Shown one piece after another: positions 8,000 through 17,700 of a DNA stretch of 64,000 nucleotides (the first letter of the stretch is position 1; each line of letters begins with the position of its first letter). The stretch lies in assembly GCA_025451895.1 (NCBI GenBank), contig JANWJP010000021.1, positions 1-64,000 on the forward strand, in the 5' to 3' direction. This stretch comes from Robertmurraya sp. (GTDB lineage: Bacteria; Bacillota; Bacilli; Bacillales; Cytobacillaceae). The notes beneath the pieces are model-generated. The model was not told where the DNA came from and made no database searches. It saw only the letters and a list, made by a program, of their open reading frames with translations. A program made the translations under genes and the position numbers.

Positions 8000-10036
8000 A
8001 TGTCAGCAAGAGAACTACCGGTGTTTCTGGGAGTTATCATGATCGTGGCGATGCTCGTGATCCCGTTTCCTTCCTGGTTATTAAGTATCCTTATTATTAT
8101 AAATATATCTTTAGCACTGCTTGTTTTATTAACTTCTTTTAATATTAAAGAAGCTTTGCAGTTTTCTGTTTTTCCTTCTTTATTGTTGATCTTAACCCTC
8201 TTTCGTCTCGGTCTCAATGTTTCAACAACCAGAGCGATTTTATCAAGAGGAGATGCAGGGCAAGTAGTCGAGACATTCGGGACCTTTGTTGTCGGGGGAA
8301 ATATTCTTGTTGGAATGGTTGTATTTTTAATTCTTGTAGTCATCCAATTTATAGTAATCACCAAAGGTGCCGAACGTGTTTCGGAAGTGGCAGCCCGCTT
8401 TACTCTTGATGCCATGCCGGGAAAGCAGATGAGCATTGATGCTGACTTGAATGCCGGTATGATTACGGAACGGGAAGCAAGGGAACGCCGGGAAAAAGTC
8501 AGCCGGGAATCCGATTTTTACGGAGCAATGGACGGAGCCAGTAAATTTGTTAAAGGGGATGCGATTGCGGGCATTATTATTGTCATCATAAACCTTATTT
8601 TCGGATTGATTGTCGGTGTTGTTCAGCAGGGTATGACATTTGGTGATGCAGTTAATCTTTATTCACTTTTGACCGTTGGGGACGGACTGGTTAGCCAAAT
8701 TCCCGCTCTGTTAATTTCAACGGCAACAGGCATTGTCGTGACCCGGGCCGCTTCGGAAGGGAATCTTGGAAGCGACATTATCGGTCAGCTTTTCGCCTTC
8801 CCAAAAATGCTTTATATAACTGGCGGCACAATCATGTTATTCGGTTTGGTAACCCCGATCAGCAATTTGCTGACAATTCCTATTGCCGCCCTGCTTTTTA
8901 TCGGGGGTTATTCGATTTCCCGCAGTGCTGCACAGAGGCATGTCGAAATGGAAGAATCTGAAGAAGAAGTACCGGCTGATGATATGAAAAGCCCTGAGAG
9001 TGTTATCAATCTGTTAAATGTTGATCCAATTGAATTTGAATTTGGATACGGATTAATCCCTCTTGCAGACTCGAACCAGGGCGGTGACTTGCTTGACAGG
9101 ATTGTCATGATTAGGAGACAGCTGGCTATTGAACTCGGCCTGGTTATTCCCGTGGTCCGGATAAGGGACAATATACAATTACAGCCCAATGAATACCGGT
9201 TGAAAATTAAGGGCAATGAAATGGCACGTGGAGAGCTTCTGCTCGATCATTATCTTGCGATGAGCCCCGGGATCGATGACGATTCCGTTGAAGGAATAGA
9301 TACTGTAGAACCTTCTTTCGGCCTTCCCGCAAAGTGGGTGACTGAAGAGGTAAAAGAACAGGCAGAAATGCTCGGGTATACAGTTGTTGATCCGCCCTCG
9401 GTGGTATCAACTCATATAACCGAGGTACTGAGAAGAAATGCACATGAACTTCTGGGAAGACAAGAGACAAAACAATTGATTGATCATCTGAAAGAAAGTT
9501 ATCCGATTCTTGTTGAAGAAGTGACCCCGAATCCTTTGTCGATCGGCGAAGTACAAAAAGTTTTGGCAAAACTGTTAAGGGAAAATGTATCTATCAGGAA
9601 TTTACCCGTCATCTTCGAGACACTGGCTGATTACGGCAAGGTTGTTGCCGATCCTGACATACTCACTGAATACGTAAGACAAGCTTTGGCAAGGCAAATA
9701 ACCGGGCAATATACCGTTAACGGCCAAACATTAAAGGTTATTACCATTTCGGGAAAAGTGGAAAAAGTAATTGCAGACGGAGTCCAGCAAACAGAGCATG
9801 GTAACTATTTATCTCTCGATCCGTCCGTATCCCAATCCATTCTTGAAGCCATTCAAGAACAAATCGAAAGGCTTTCCCTTATGGAGCAGACACCGGTTGT
9901 ATTATGTTCTCCCGCTGTACGCATGTATTTACGACAACTGACGGAAAGATATTTTCCGCAAATTCCGATCCTTTCCTACAACGAATTAGAGGCTAACGTA
10001 GAAGTCCAAAGTGTTGGGGTGGTGAATATCGAATGA
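8000..10036 (+). CDS. flhA: Flagellar export platform protein FlhA
   Basis: FlhA (678 aa) is the large export platform protein that docks substrate-chaperone complexes. The N-terminal half (to about residue 320) has about eight membrane segments and the family signature RLGLNVSTTRAILSRG. The C-terminal half is the cytoplasmic ring domain. A TAGGAGGAATT ribosome binding site precedes the ATG. The 3' end overlaps flhF by 4 bases (ATGA). Confidence 0.96.
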   Translation: MSARELPVFLGVIMIVAMLVIPFPSWLLSILIIINISLALLVLLTSFNIKEALQFSVFPSLLLILTLFRLGLNVSTTRAILSRGDAGQVVETFGTFVVGGNILVGMVVFLILVVIQFIVITKGAERVSEVAARFTLDAMPGKQMSIDADLNAGMITEREARERREKVSRESDFYGAMDGASKFVKGDAIAGIIIVIINLIFGLIVGVVQQGMTFGDAVNLYSLLTVGDGLVSQIPALLISTATGIVVTRAASEGNLGSDIIGQLFAFPKMLYITGGTIMLFGLVTPISNLLTIPIAALLFIGGYSISRSAAQRHVEMEESEEEVPADDMKSPESVINLLNVDPIEFEFGYGLIPLADSNQGGDLLDRIVMIRRQLAIELGLVIPVVRIRDNIQLQPNEYRLKIKGNEMARGELLLDHYLAMSPGIDDDSVEGIDTVEPSFGLPAKWVTEEVKEQAEMLGYTVVDPPSVVSTHITEVLRRNAHELLGRQETKQLIDHLKESYPILVEEVTPNPLSIGEVQKVLAKLLRENVSIRNLPVIFETLADYGKVVADPDILTEYVRQALARQITGQYTVNGQTLKVITISGKVEKVIADGVQQTEHGNYLSLDPSVSQSILEAIQEQIERLSLMEQTPVVLCSPAVRMYLRQLTERYFPQIPILSYNELEANVEVQSVGVVNIE

Positions 10037-11205
10037 AAATAAAAAAATATGTAGCTCCATCGATGCCGGAGGCGATGAAGCAAATCCGTTCCGAGCTTGG
10101 GGCTGATGCAGTTATCCTTAATTCGAAAATTGTTCAGACAGGCGGATTTTTGGGTTTTTTTAAAAAAAAGAATATCGAAGTAATTGCAGCAGTGGACAAT
10201 GTGCCTAAACCGGAACCCCGGGTAAAAGAAAAGTCCGCAGCGGATTCTTATAACCGGATGAACCGCGCCTCTGAACCGGTGCGAAGGACAACACCCGGTA
10301 TGTCCGCTAACAAAGGTAATGTATCTGCAAAAACGTCTGAAGAGATTTTATCCGAATTGCAAGAACTAAAAGCCCTTCTTGAAAATTTGTCTCCTGCCAA
10401 AAAAGAAACTATCAAATATCCCAAAATGGTAGAAAAGATCAATGATCTGTTAATCAGGCAGGAAATTGATGACGGGATAAGAGAGGAAATTGTTCAAGCC
10501 CTGCTTATTCAATGGTACAGGCAGGGAGCATCCGCTTCGTTTGACCAGGTGCTGCTGTGGTGCCGGGATATGCTGACAAAAAGGATTGCCGGTTACAGTT
10601 ACGGGGGACTTTCTTTTACGAAAAAATACGTCAATGTAATCGGTCCGACAGGCGTAGGAAAGACTACGACGCTGGCAAAAATTGCTGCAGACTGCACATT
10701 GAAATACGAAAAAAAGGTAGCCTTTATAACAACGGATACGTTCCGGATTGCAGCGGTTGAACAGCTTAAAACATATGCGAAAATTTTATCAATTCCCCTT
10801 GAGGTCTGCTATGATTTGAATGATTTTCGACAGGCATGTCTGATCTTTAAAGATTTTGATTTGATTCTTATTGATACAGCCGGCCGGAACTACCGGAATG
10901 CGTACTATATAAAAGAGTTGAAAAATATTATCGATTTTCAAAATGAAATGGAGACCTATCTGGTACTTTCTTTAACTGCAAAGCAAAAAGATATGGAAGA
11001 GGTATTCAGGCAATTTGAAGATATTCCGATTCGGCAATTTATTTTTACCAAAATGGATGAAACTGCGAATATAGGTTCCATGTATAACATGATAGATAAG
11101 TATAAAAAGGGTGCTGCTTACATCACCAATGGGCAGAACGTTCCGGACGACATCATTTCTGCATCGGCAGAAGGTATTACAAAATTGATTCTCGGGGTTG
11201 AATAG
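10033..11205 (+). CDS. flhF: SRP-type GTPase FlhF
   Basis: FlhF (390 aa) is a signal-recognition-particle-like GTPase that places flagella on the cell. It has a variable basic N-terminal region (about residues 1-120), then the NG domain with P-loop GPTGVGKTT at 204-212, TTDTFRIAAVEQL, and the DTAGR box. It overlaps flhA and is followed 2 nt later by its partner flhG, whose product stimulates its GTPase activity. Confidence 0.95.
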   Translation: MKIKKYVAPSMPEAMKQIRSELGADAVILNSKIVQTGGFLGFFKKKNIEVIAAVDNVPKPEPRVKEKSAADSYNRMNRASEPVRRTTPGMSANKGNVSAKTSEEILSELQELKALLENLSPAKKETIKYPKMVEKINDLLIRQEIDDGIREEIVQALLIQWYRQGASASFDQVLLWCRDMLTKRIAGYSYGGLSFTKKYVNVIGPTGVGKTTTLAKIAADCTLKYEKKVAFITTDTFRIAAVEQLKTYAKILSIPLEVCYDLNDFRQACLIFKDFDLILIDTAGRNYRNAYYIKELKNIIDFQNEMETYLVLSLTAKQKDMEEVFRQFEDIPIRQFIFTKMDETANIGSMYNMIDKYKKGAAYITNGQNVPDDIISASAEGITKLILGVE

Positions 11206-11207
11206 CT

Positions 11208-12068
11208 ATGAATGATCAGGCTGCACGCTTAAGACATGAAACACAAAAAGTTGACAATTGTCCTTCTTTTAAGACATTCGCAGTTGTAAGCGGAAAAGGA
11301 GGGGTCGGGAAATCGAATTTTTCTTTGAACTTTGCAATTTCTCTCATTGAACTCGGTCATAAAGTATTGCTTTTTGACATGGATATTGGCATGGGGAATG
11401 TTGATATTTTAATGGGAAAAACAGCTGACTTGACGATTGTTGATTTTTTTGAAGGAAGGCAGCCGTTAACTGAAATTGTCTCGGAAGGGCCCGGTAATCT
11501 CTCTTATATTGCCGGGGGGACAGGTTTGGAAAATTTAGTCCGGCTGGATCAGCATCTGCTTGATAAATTTTTTGATGAAATTGCCGTTTTCTTTGAAAAA
11601 TATGACTATGTCATTTTTGATATGGGAGCGGGATTAACTGAGGAGACTCTTAATTTTATTCTTTCAGTAGATGAAATCATCGTTGTCACCACCCCTGAAC
11701 CTACATCCATTACGGATGCCTATTCGATGATGAAGCATATCCATCTTCAGGATGCAAGTTTGCCTTTTCTTATTGTTGTTAATCGTGTGATCCGTGATTA
11801 TGACGGCATTAAAACGTTTAAGAGATTGCGAACGGCTGCAAGGAAATTTCTCGGCAGGGATGTTAAAGCGCTGGGAACCATTCCTGAAGATAAATTTGTG
11901 CAACAAGCGGTTTCTTCACAAACACCCTTTATTTTTGAAGAAAAATCCCGTGCAGCAAAAGCTGTTAAAAAAATGGCTTATCGATATGAACATAAAATGA
12001 TTCAAGATTTGCCGGCTTCTTCTCCTGAATCTTTTTTGACGAAACTGAAACGTCTTCTCTCTTTTTAA
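11208..12068 (+). CDS. flhG: MinD-like ATPase FlhG
   Basis: FlhG (YlxH, 286 aa) is a ParA/MinD-type ATPase that works with FlhF to control flagellar number and position. It shows the deviant Walker A motif SGKGGVGKS at residues 28-36, a switch region FDMDIGMGNVD, and a C-terminal amphipathic helix with basic residues for membrane binding. In B. subtilis cheB follows directly. Here the next gene is cheD, 191 bp downstream. Confidence 0.95.
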   Translation: MNDQAARLRHETQKVDNCPSFKTFAVVSGKGGVGKSNFSLNFAISLIELGHKVLLFDMDIGMGNVDILMGKTADLTIVDFFEGRQPLTEIVSEGPGNLSYIAGGTGLENLVRLDQHLLDKFFDEIAVFFEKYDYVIFDMGAGLTEETLNFILSVDEIIVVTTPEPTSITDAYSMMKHIHLQDASLPFLIVVNRVIRDYDGIKTFKRLRTAARKFLGRDVKALGTIPEDKFVQQAVSSQTPFIFEEKSRAAKAVKKMAYRYEHKMIQDLPASSPESFLTKLKRLLSF

Positions 12069-12259
12069 GGGGTAGTTGCTTCACTTTGTCAGGGAATTTT
12101 TGATGAAGCGAATCGTGATTTAAAGTGGATTGTTTATCTATTTTTACAAGTTTAATGAATGGCTTTTTTAGGGGAAAAAGTTGCGGCAGCAAAGGTTGCT
12201 GTGTTGAACGGAATACCGGATTTTCAGCAAAAAATATTAAGACATAGGAGCCGTCGGTT

Positions 12260-12766
12260 ATGGAAGAAATGAAAAAAGAATCAAGAATTGTTCATGTCGG
12301 AATAAGTGAATTGAAAATTGCCCGTACACCGCAGCTGATTAGAACAACCGGACTCGGTTCCTGTGTGGCTGTGATTATTTTTGATAAAGACAGCAAAATG
12401 GCCGGACTTGCACATGTCATGCTTCCTGACTCTTCTTTGGCAAGGGCTGGGAAAATAAATACAGCCAAATTTGCTGATACTGCGATTAAAGAATTGGTTT
12501 TGCAGCTGACAAGCAAGGGTGCGAATCTGCAAAGGCTGAAAGCAAAAATCGCCGGCGGAGCGCAAATGTTTCAGCCATCCGGACAAGAGGATTTCTTAAA
12601 AATAGGACAGAAAAATATTGATGCTGTTAAAAAACATCTTTCATATTATCAAATTCCCATTGTTGCCGAAGATGTCGGGGGAATGAGTGGCAGAAGCGTT
12701 GAGTTTGATCCGGAAACAACTGTGCTTACTATCAGAACAGTGAAACAAGGGATCAAGTTTTTATAG
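12260..12766 (+). CDS. cheD: Chemoreceptor glutamine deamidase CheD
   Basis: CheD (168 aa) deamidates glutamines on chemoreceptors and in B. subtilis is controlled by CheC and CheY-P. The catalytic Cys35 (GLGSC) and His52 (AHVMLP) are present with the family's 17-residue spacing, followed by the conserved KIAGGAQMF and SGRSVEFD blocks. An AGGAG about 9 nt upstream supports the ATG at 12260. Its usual neighbours cheB, cheA, cheW and cheC are absent here, so its partner proteins, if any, must be encoded elsewhere. Confidence 0.93.
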   Translation: MEEMKKESRIVHVGISELKIARTPQLIRTTGLGSCVAVIIFDKDSKMAGLAHVMLPDSSLARAGKINTAKFADTAIKELVLQLTSKGANLQRLKAKIAGGAQMFQPSGQEDFLKIGQKNIDAVKKHLSYYQIPIVAEDVGGMSGRSVEFDPETTVLTIRTVKQGIKFL

Positions 12767-12940
12767 AAGGGTTTTGTTTTTGTGAAATATCTTGCAAATA
12801 TTCTGGCTGTTCTTAGATGATTATCTGCATTCCGGTGCAAAGATAAGGCTCGGAGTTCAGGCGTCAGCTGGATGAATGGTTACATCACAGTTGAGAGTGG
12901 ATCTATTTTTAGGGAAACCTTAAAAATACAATTATTATTT

Positions 12941-12949
12941 TGGTATAAT
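12941..12949 (+). promoter_or_regulatory. Extended -10 promoter candidate upstream of sigD
   Basis: The sequence TTTTGGTATAAT contains a consensus -10 (TATAAT, 12944-12949) with the TGn extension, about 36 nt upstream of the sigD ATG. No convincing -35 is seen at 16-18 nt, so this would be an extended -10 sigma-A promoter. It would give sigD some expression independent of the long operon. Confidence 0.4.
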
Positions 12950-12984
12950 ATCATTAGAAAATGCTCATTTTTGGAGAGGATACG

Positions 12985-13749
12985 ATGGTCGGGATACAAA
13001 CTGAAGATGAACAAATGTTATGGGAAAAGTGGTGTTCCACACGGGATCAAGAGGCAGGGAATTTATTAGTAAAAAAATATATGTCTCTTGTAAATTACCA
13101 CGTTCAAAGGATTTCTGCCGGTCTTCCCAGGAATGTTTCAAGGGATGATTTATTCAGTCTCGGATTGATGGGTCTTCATGATGCTCTGGAAAAATTTGAC
13201 CCTTCAAGGGAATTAAAGTTTGATACCTACGCATCTTTCCGAATCCGCGGAGCAATCATTGACGGATTGAGGAAAGAGGACTGGTTGTCACGAAATACAA
13301 GGGATAAGGCTAAGAAAATTGATGCCGCAATTGAGAAATTGGAGCAGAAATATATGAGAACCGTAACTCCAAAAGAAGTGGCACAGGAACTGGGAATATC
13401 AGAAGAGGAAGTAACTCTCATCATGAACGAACATTTTTTTTCTTCGATTCTTTCCATTAACGAGCAGCCGAGGGAACAAGATGATCATGATTGCCCGACC
13501 TACAGCATTAAAGATACAAAGGTAGATTTGCCTGAGGAAAAGGTGCTTAAGGACGAGTTGATAGAAGAATTATCAGAAAAAATAGCACAATTAAGTGAAA
13601 AGGAACAGCTTGTATTAAGTCTGTTTTATAAAGAAGAATTAACCCTTACAGAAATCGGGCAAGTGTTGAATTTATCCACTTCAAGAATTTCACAAATTCA
13701 TTCCAAATGTATTGCAAAGCTTCGCCAAAGTTTAGAAAAGGTGATGTAA
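12985..13749 (+). CDS. sigD: Motility sigma factor SigD
   Basis: This RNA polymerase sigma-28 family factor (254 aa, the B. subtilis length) drives flagellin, autolysin and chemotaxis genes. It shows region 2 (DLFSLGLMGLHDALEKFDP and SFRIRGAIIDGLR) and region 4 with the helix-turn-helix LTEIGQVLNLSTSRISQIHS. The ATG at 12985 follows TTGGAGAGG; an earlier in-frame ATG at 12961 lacks a ribosome binding site. An extended -10 promoter candidate lies just upstream. Confidence 0.95.
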   Translation: MVGIQTEDEQMLWEKWCSTRDQEAGNLLVKKYMSLVNYHVQRISAGLPRNVSRDDLFSLGLMGLHDALEKFDPSRELKFDTYASFRIRGAIIDGLRKEDWLSRNTRDKAKKIDAAIEKLEQKYMRTVTPKEVAQELGISEEEVTLIMNEHFFSSILSINEQPREQDDHDCPTYSIKDTKVDLPEEKVLKDELIEELSEKIAQLSEKEQLVLSLFYKEELTLTEIGQVLNLSTSRISQIHSKCIAKLRQSLEKVM

Positions 13750-13846
13750 GTAATGCCACAGTCCCCTTGACTATAAACAATTCCTGTTTGTCGCAAGTGC
13801 AGATTCAGGCTGGCAGAGCATGATATGAATAAGGAAGTGACATGAA

Positions 13847-14149
13847 ATGTCTATGAAATCCGTGGAAATTCAAATTGCACTTCCAAGAACACATGACGCG
13901 GGGAAACTGCAGGAACAATTGCAGCAGCGCGGGCAGCTTCAAAATGATTTGGCGTCACAGCAGGCTAAAAAGGAAGAGAAAATAAAGGAAAGCGGGATAT
14001 TCCGCGGGGAGAGAAAAGATATCGCCCGTTTTCAACAACATAAAGGAGCGGGAAAAAACAGGGAGCAAGAAAAAAAGGACGGCCGGAAAAAGAATGTAAA
14101 ACAAATAAAACACCCCTTTAAAGGGACCATGCTGGATATCAGGGGATAG
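13847..14149 (+). CDS. Small basic Gln/Lys-rich protein of unknown function
   Basis: This 100-residue, highly charged protein has no membrane segment or cysteine. The N-terminal part (SVEIQIALPRTHDAGKLQEQ) looks structured and is followed by a Gln/Lys/Glu/Arg-rich region, probably disordered or coiled. Comparable short genes sit between sigD and swrB in several Bacillaceae as far as I recall, but I know of no function. AAGGAAG about 9 nt upstream supports the ATG. It ends 9 nt before swrB, so it is part of the same operon and probably linked to motility by position only. Confidence 0.65.
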   Translation: MSMKSVEIQIALPRTHDAGKLQEQLQQRGQLQNDLASQQAKKEEKIKESGIFRGERKDIARFQQHKGAGKNREQEKKDGRKKNVKQIKHPFKGTMLDIRG

Positions 14150-14158
14150 AGGGATGCT

Positions 14159-14794
14159 ATGACAAATATTTTATTAATGGCCAGTCTTGTGCTAAATTTT
14201 ATCGCTTTATTTTCTATTGTCCTTCTCTATTTGAGACAGAACAGACTTTTACAGATGGAAAAAAAACAAGAACGAATCATGGAGGAAATGGAAGAGTTTT
14301 TTTCCGGCTGTATTTTGGAGTTTAAGGAAGAAAATGAACGGTTTATCTCCAAGTTAAAGGATCTGGAGATAAACAAAGAAGAAACCGGACCACCCCGTCA
14401 GGTTTCTTCGGAACAAGAGGTTCATCAGGCAGATCATGCAGATCATGCAGAAAAAGCTCAGAATAGGACATCTGAGCATTTTTCAGGGGACCTTGCCTGT
14501 GAAAAGAAGAAAACTGCAGAGAATTTGAACCGTCCTGCCGGAAATGTTTTTCAAGCAGCACAGGCATACGCCGCTGCCCCAAAACCGGAGAAGGAAAAAG
14601 AAAAAGCTATTTACACTTCCGTTATGCCGCAAGTTCCTGACAGAAGGGAGATCAAAGAACGCCCCAAATATCAAAAAGACCTGAATTCAAGCAATTTGTA
14701 TATACAGTCACTGTTGAATCAGGCTTTGCTGTTAAAAAAGCAGGGGCTTTCCCTGGAAGAGATAGCAAAAAAATTAAACAAGGGCAAAACATAA
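14159..14794 (+). CDS. swrB: Swarming motility protein SwrB
   Basis: SwrB (YlxL, 211 aa) is a membrane-anchored protein that in B. subtilis promotes flagellar assembly and sigma-D activity. It has one N-terminal membrane helix (about residues 4-24), a coiled-coil stretch (residues 25-70), a long low-complexity linker, and the conserved C-terminal motif LLNQALLLKKQGLSLEEIAKK (seen as a helix-turn-helix-like end). It is the last gene of the flagellar operon and is followed by the rpsB promoter. Confidence 0.85.
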   Translation: MTNILLMASLVLNFIALFSIVLLYLRQNRLLQMEKKQERIMEEMEEFFSGCILEFKEENERFISKLKDLEINKEETGPPRQVSSEQEVHQADHADHAEKAQNRTSEHFSGDLACEKKKTAENLNRPAGNVFQAAQAYAAAPKPEKEKEKAIYTSVMPQVPDRREIKERPKYQKDLNSSNLYIQSLLNQALLLKKQGLSLEEIAKKLNKGKT

Positions 14795-14837
14795 ATAGAA
14801 CTGCTTTTCAAATTTCGGCAAAAGAATTAAGAATCAC

Positions 14838-14866
14838 TTGATTGTGATACCCACATATGCTATATT
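14838..14866 (+). promoter_or_regulatory. Sigma-A promoter of rpsB
   Basis: TTGATT (14838-14843) and TATATT (14861-14866) are separated by 17 nt, with a TGC extended -10 element. This predicts transcription from about 14873, with a leader of roughly 110 nt before rpsB. Confidence 0.7.
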
Positions 14867-14897
14867 TACAAATGGTGTTAATACACACGTTCAAGGA

Positions 14898-14940
14898 TTT
14901 AAACAAAGGGTGCTGTTTTCTATAAACAGTTTTGTTTAAA
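14898..14940 (+). promoter_or_regulatory. Structured rpsB leader hairpin
   Basis: The arms TTTAAACAAA (14898-14907) and TTTGTTTAAA (14931-14940) pair perfectly over 10 bp, and inside them CTGTTT (14913-14918) pairs with AAACAG (14924-14929). There is no T-tract, so this is not a terminator. It lies in the 5' UTR of rpsB, about 46 nt before the start. It could be a binding site for S2 autoregulation or an mRNA stabiliser; the role is inference. Confidence 0.5.
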
Positions 14941-14950
14941 GATGAATTGA

Positions 14951-15688
<738 letters not shown>

Positions 15689-15712
15689 TGTGTTAATGTG
15701 AAACGAAAAAAT

Positions 15713-15750
15713 AAAGGTGATTAGGGGGTTTCCCTTTATCACCTTTTTTT
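15713..15750 (+). terminator. Terminator or attenuator between rpsB and tsf
   Basis: AAAGGTGAT (15713-15721) pairs with ATCACCTTT (15738-15746), with a G-rich/C-rich inner stem, followed by a run of seven Ts. It probably ends part of the rpsB transcripts; tsf has its own promoter 60 nt downstream. Confidence 0.85.
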
Positions 15751-15812
15751 AAGACAATCTTCCCTTGCTGTAAAACTGCCTCCTTGTTTTTAGGAATATT
15801 TTGGAGAATGTT

Positions 15813-15841
15813 TTGCAATAAAAAGAAAAAATGGATATAAC
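15813..15841 (+). promoter_or_regulatory. Sigma-A promoter of tsf
   Basis: TTGCAA (15813-15818) and TATAAC (15836-15841) with a 17-nt spacer lie about 65 nt upstream of the tsf start and downstream of the rpsB terminator. Confidence 0.6.
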
Positions 15842-15905
15842 TGATTATGATGACTAAAAAATGAAAAATACTAAATACATAGGTAATAAGGAGGAATTAC
15901 TCGTT

Positions 15906-16787
15906 ATGGCAATTACTGCACAAATGGTTAAAGAACTTCGTGAAAAAACAGGCGCCGGAATGATGGATTGTAAAAAAGCGCTTCAAGAAACGAATGGAGA
16001 TATGGAAAAAGCAATTGATTTACTCCGCGAAAAAGGAATCGCCAAGGCCGGCAAAAAAGGAGACCGCATTGCAGCTGAAGGTTTAACATCCATTAAAATT
16101 TCCGGAAATGATGCTGTTATCATTGAGGTAAACTCGGAAACAGACTTTGTTGCTAAAAACCAGGAATTCCAAAATCTTGTTACAGAGTTGGCTGAACATC
16201 TTTTGGAAAATAAACCAGCTTCTGTTGAAGAAGCGCTGGGCCAAACGATGAAAAGCGGCTCTACTGTAGAAGAATATATTAAAGCGGGGATTGCAAAAAT
16301 CGGTGAGAAACTGTCATTGCGCCGTTTCCAAGTGCTTTCCAAAACAGATAATGATGCTTTTGGCGCTTATATTCATATGGGAGGCCGCATCAGCGTTGTG
16401 ACAGTACTTGAAGGCACAACTGATGAAGATTTGGCAAAGGATATTTCCATGCATATTGCCGCTTTAAATCCGAAGTATATTTCCAGAGAAGACGTTGCGC
16501 AGGATGAAGTTGAACGCGAGCGTCAAGTTTTGACACAGCAGGCATTAAACGAAGGCAAACCTGAAAAAATCGTTGCAAAAATGGTTGAAGGCCGCCTTGG
16601 CAAATTCTTTGAAGAAATTTGCGTAAATGAACAAGCTTTTGTTAAGGATCCTGATGTAAAGGTCGGCAAATATGTACAATCAAAAGGTGCGAAAATCGCC
16701 AACTTTGTCCGTTATGAAGTTGGAGAAGGCATGGAAAAAAGAGAAGAGGATTTTGCAGCAGAAGTAATGAATCAAATGAAAAAGTAA
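15906..16787 (+). CDS. tsf: Elongation factor Ts
   Basis: EF-Ts (293 aa) exchanges GDP for GTP on EF-Tu. It has the N-terminal UBA-like domain ([20 protein letters not shown]), the TDFVAKN motif that contacts EF-Tu, and two dimerisation subdomains. The ATG at 15906 follows AAGGAGG at 15889 and matches the family start; the frame extends 15 codons upstream without support. It is flanked by terminators, so it can be expressed as a single gene. Confidence 0.98.
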   Translation: MAITAQMVKELREKTGAGMMDCKKALQETNGDMEKAIDLLREKGIAKAGKKGDRIAAEGLTSIKISGNDAVIIEVNSETDFVAKNQEFQNLVTELAEHLLENKPASVEEALGQTMKSGSTVEEYIKAGIAKIGEKLSLRRFQVLSKTDNDAFGAYIHMGGRISVVTVLEGTTDEDLAKDISMHIAALNPKYISREDVAQDEVERERQVLTQQALNEGKPEKIVAKMVEGRLGKFFEEICVNEQAFVKDPDVKVGKYVQSKGAKIANFVRYEVGEGMEKREEDFAAEVMNQMKK

Positions 16788-16844
16788 AACCGTAAACAGG
16801 TCCATCCTGCGGCAAATTTTTTGCTGAAACGGTCTTGATCAATG

Positions 16845-16872
16845 TAGGGGACACTGTGTGTTCCCTATTTTT
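16845..16872 (+). terminator. Terminator of tsf
   Basis: TAGGGGAC (16845-16852) pairs with GTTCCCTA (16860-16867) with one G-T wobble and is followed by TTTTT. It lies between tsf and pyrH. Confidence 0.75.
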
Positions 16873-16975
16873 CCAAATATAAAGAAAAAAGAGGAATGTT
16901 GGAAACGAGAACTGAATCAAAGAGCATATTCATTCTTTAGATTCCGGCATCTCTGTATTCATATTGGAGGTTCTC

Positions 16976-17698
16976 ATGAGCAGTCCTAAATATAAACGGG
17001 TAGTTTTGAAACTTAGTGGTGAAGCTTTAGCAGGAGATAAAGGTTTTGGGATTCACCCTTCTGTTATCAAATCAGTTGCATCTCAGATTAAAGAATTGGT
17101 TGAATTAAACGTTGAAGTGGCTGTGGTTGTAGGCGGAGGAAATATCTGGCGTGGGAAAATCGGTGAAGAAATGGGTATGGACCGGGCAACAGCTGACTAT
17201 ATGGGAATGCTGGCCACAGTCATGAACTCATTGGCGCTTCAAGACAGCCTGGAACAGTTGGGAATAGAAACCCGCGTTCAAACCTCTATTGAAATGAGAC
17301 AGGTGGCTGAGCCGTATATTCGGAGAAGAGCAATAAGGCATCTTGAAAAGAAACGGGTTGTCATTTTTGCGGCAGGGACAGGAAATCCGTATTTCTCAAC
17401 CGATACAACAGCAGCTCTCAGGGCTGCAGAAATTGAAGCTGATGTCATTCTTATGGCTAAAAACAATGTTGACGGTGTTTATTCCGCCGATCCCCGGATT
17501 GACCAAAACGCCAAAAAATATGATGAACTTTCTTATCTGGATCTGTTAAAGGAAGGTTTGGCTGTGATGGATTCAACGGCATCCTCCCTTTGTATGGATA
17601 ACGACATTCCGTTAATTGTGTTTTCAATAACGGAAAGCGGAAATATTAAACGCGCCATTTTAGGTGAAACGATAGGAACTATAGTTAGGGGGAAATAA
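16976..17698 (+). CDS. pyrH: UMP kinase
   Basis: UMP kinase (240 aa) phosphorylates UMP to UDP in the cytoplasm, the first shared step of UTP and CTP synthesis. It belongs to the amino acid kinase family: [12 protein letters not shown] at the N-terminus, [10 protein letters not shown], and [12 protein letters not shown] near the ATP site. The ATG at 16976 follows TTGGAGG; an upstream TTG at 16964 overlaps that binding site and is not used. It is 2 nt from frr and clearly co-transcribed with it. Confidence 0.97.
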   Translation: MSSPKYKRVVLKLSGEALAGDKGFGIHPSVIKSVASQIKELVELNVEVAVVVGGGNIWRGKIGEEMGMDRATADYMGMLATVMNSLALQDSLEQLGIETRVQTSIEMRQVAEPYIRRRAIRHLEKKRVVIFAAGTGNPYFSTDTTAALRAAEIEADVILMAKNNVDGVYSADPRIDQNAKKYDELSYLDLLKEGLAVMDSTASSLCMDNDIPLIVFSITESGNIKRAILGETIGTIVRGK

Positions 17699-17700
17699 TT

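Noticed and set aside
7788-8042. Open frame of 84 codons between flhB and flhA
   Set aside because: It has no ribosome binding site, overlaps the flhA start out of frame and resembles no family. Treated as spacer.
12069-12259. Remnant of cheB or cheC
   Set aside because: I translated the three forward frames by eye and saw short pieces broken by stops, with no recognisable CheB or CheC motif.
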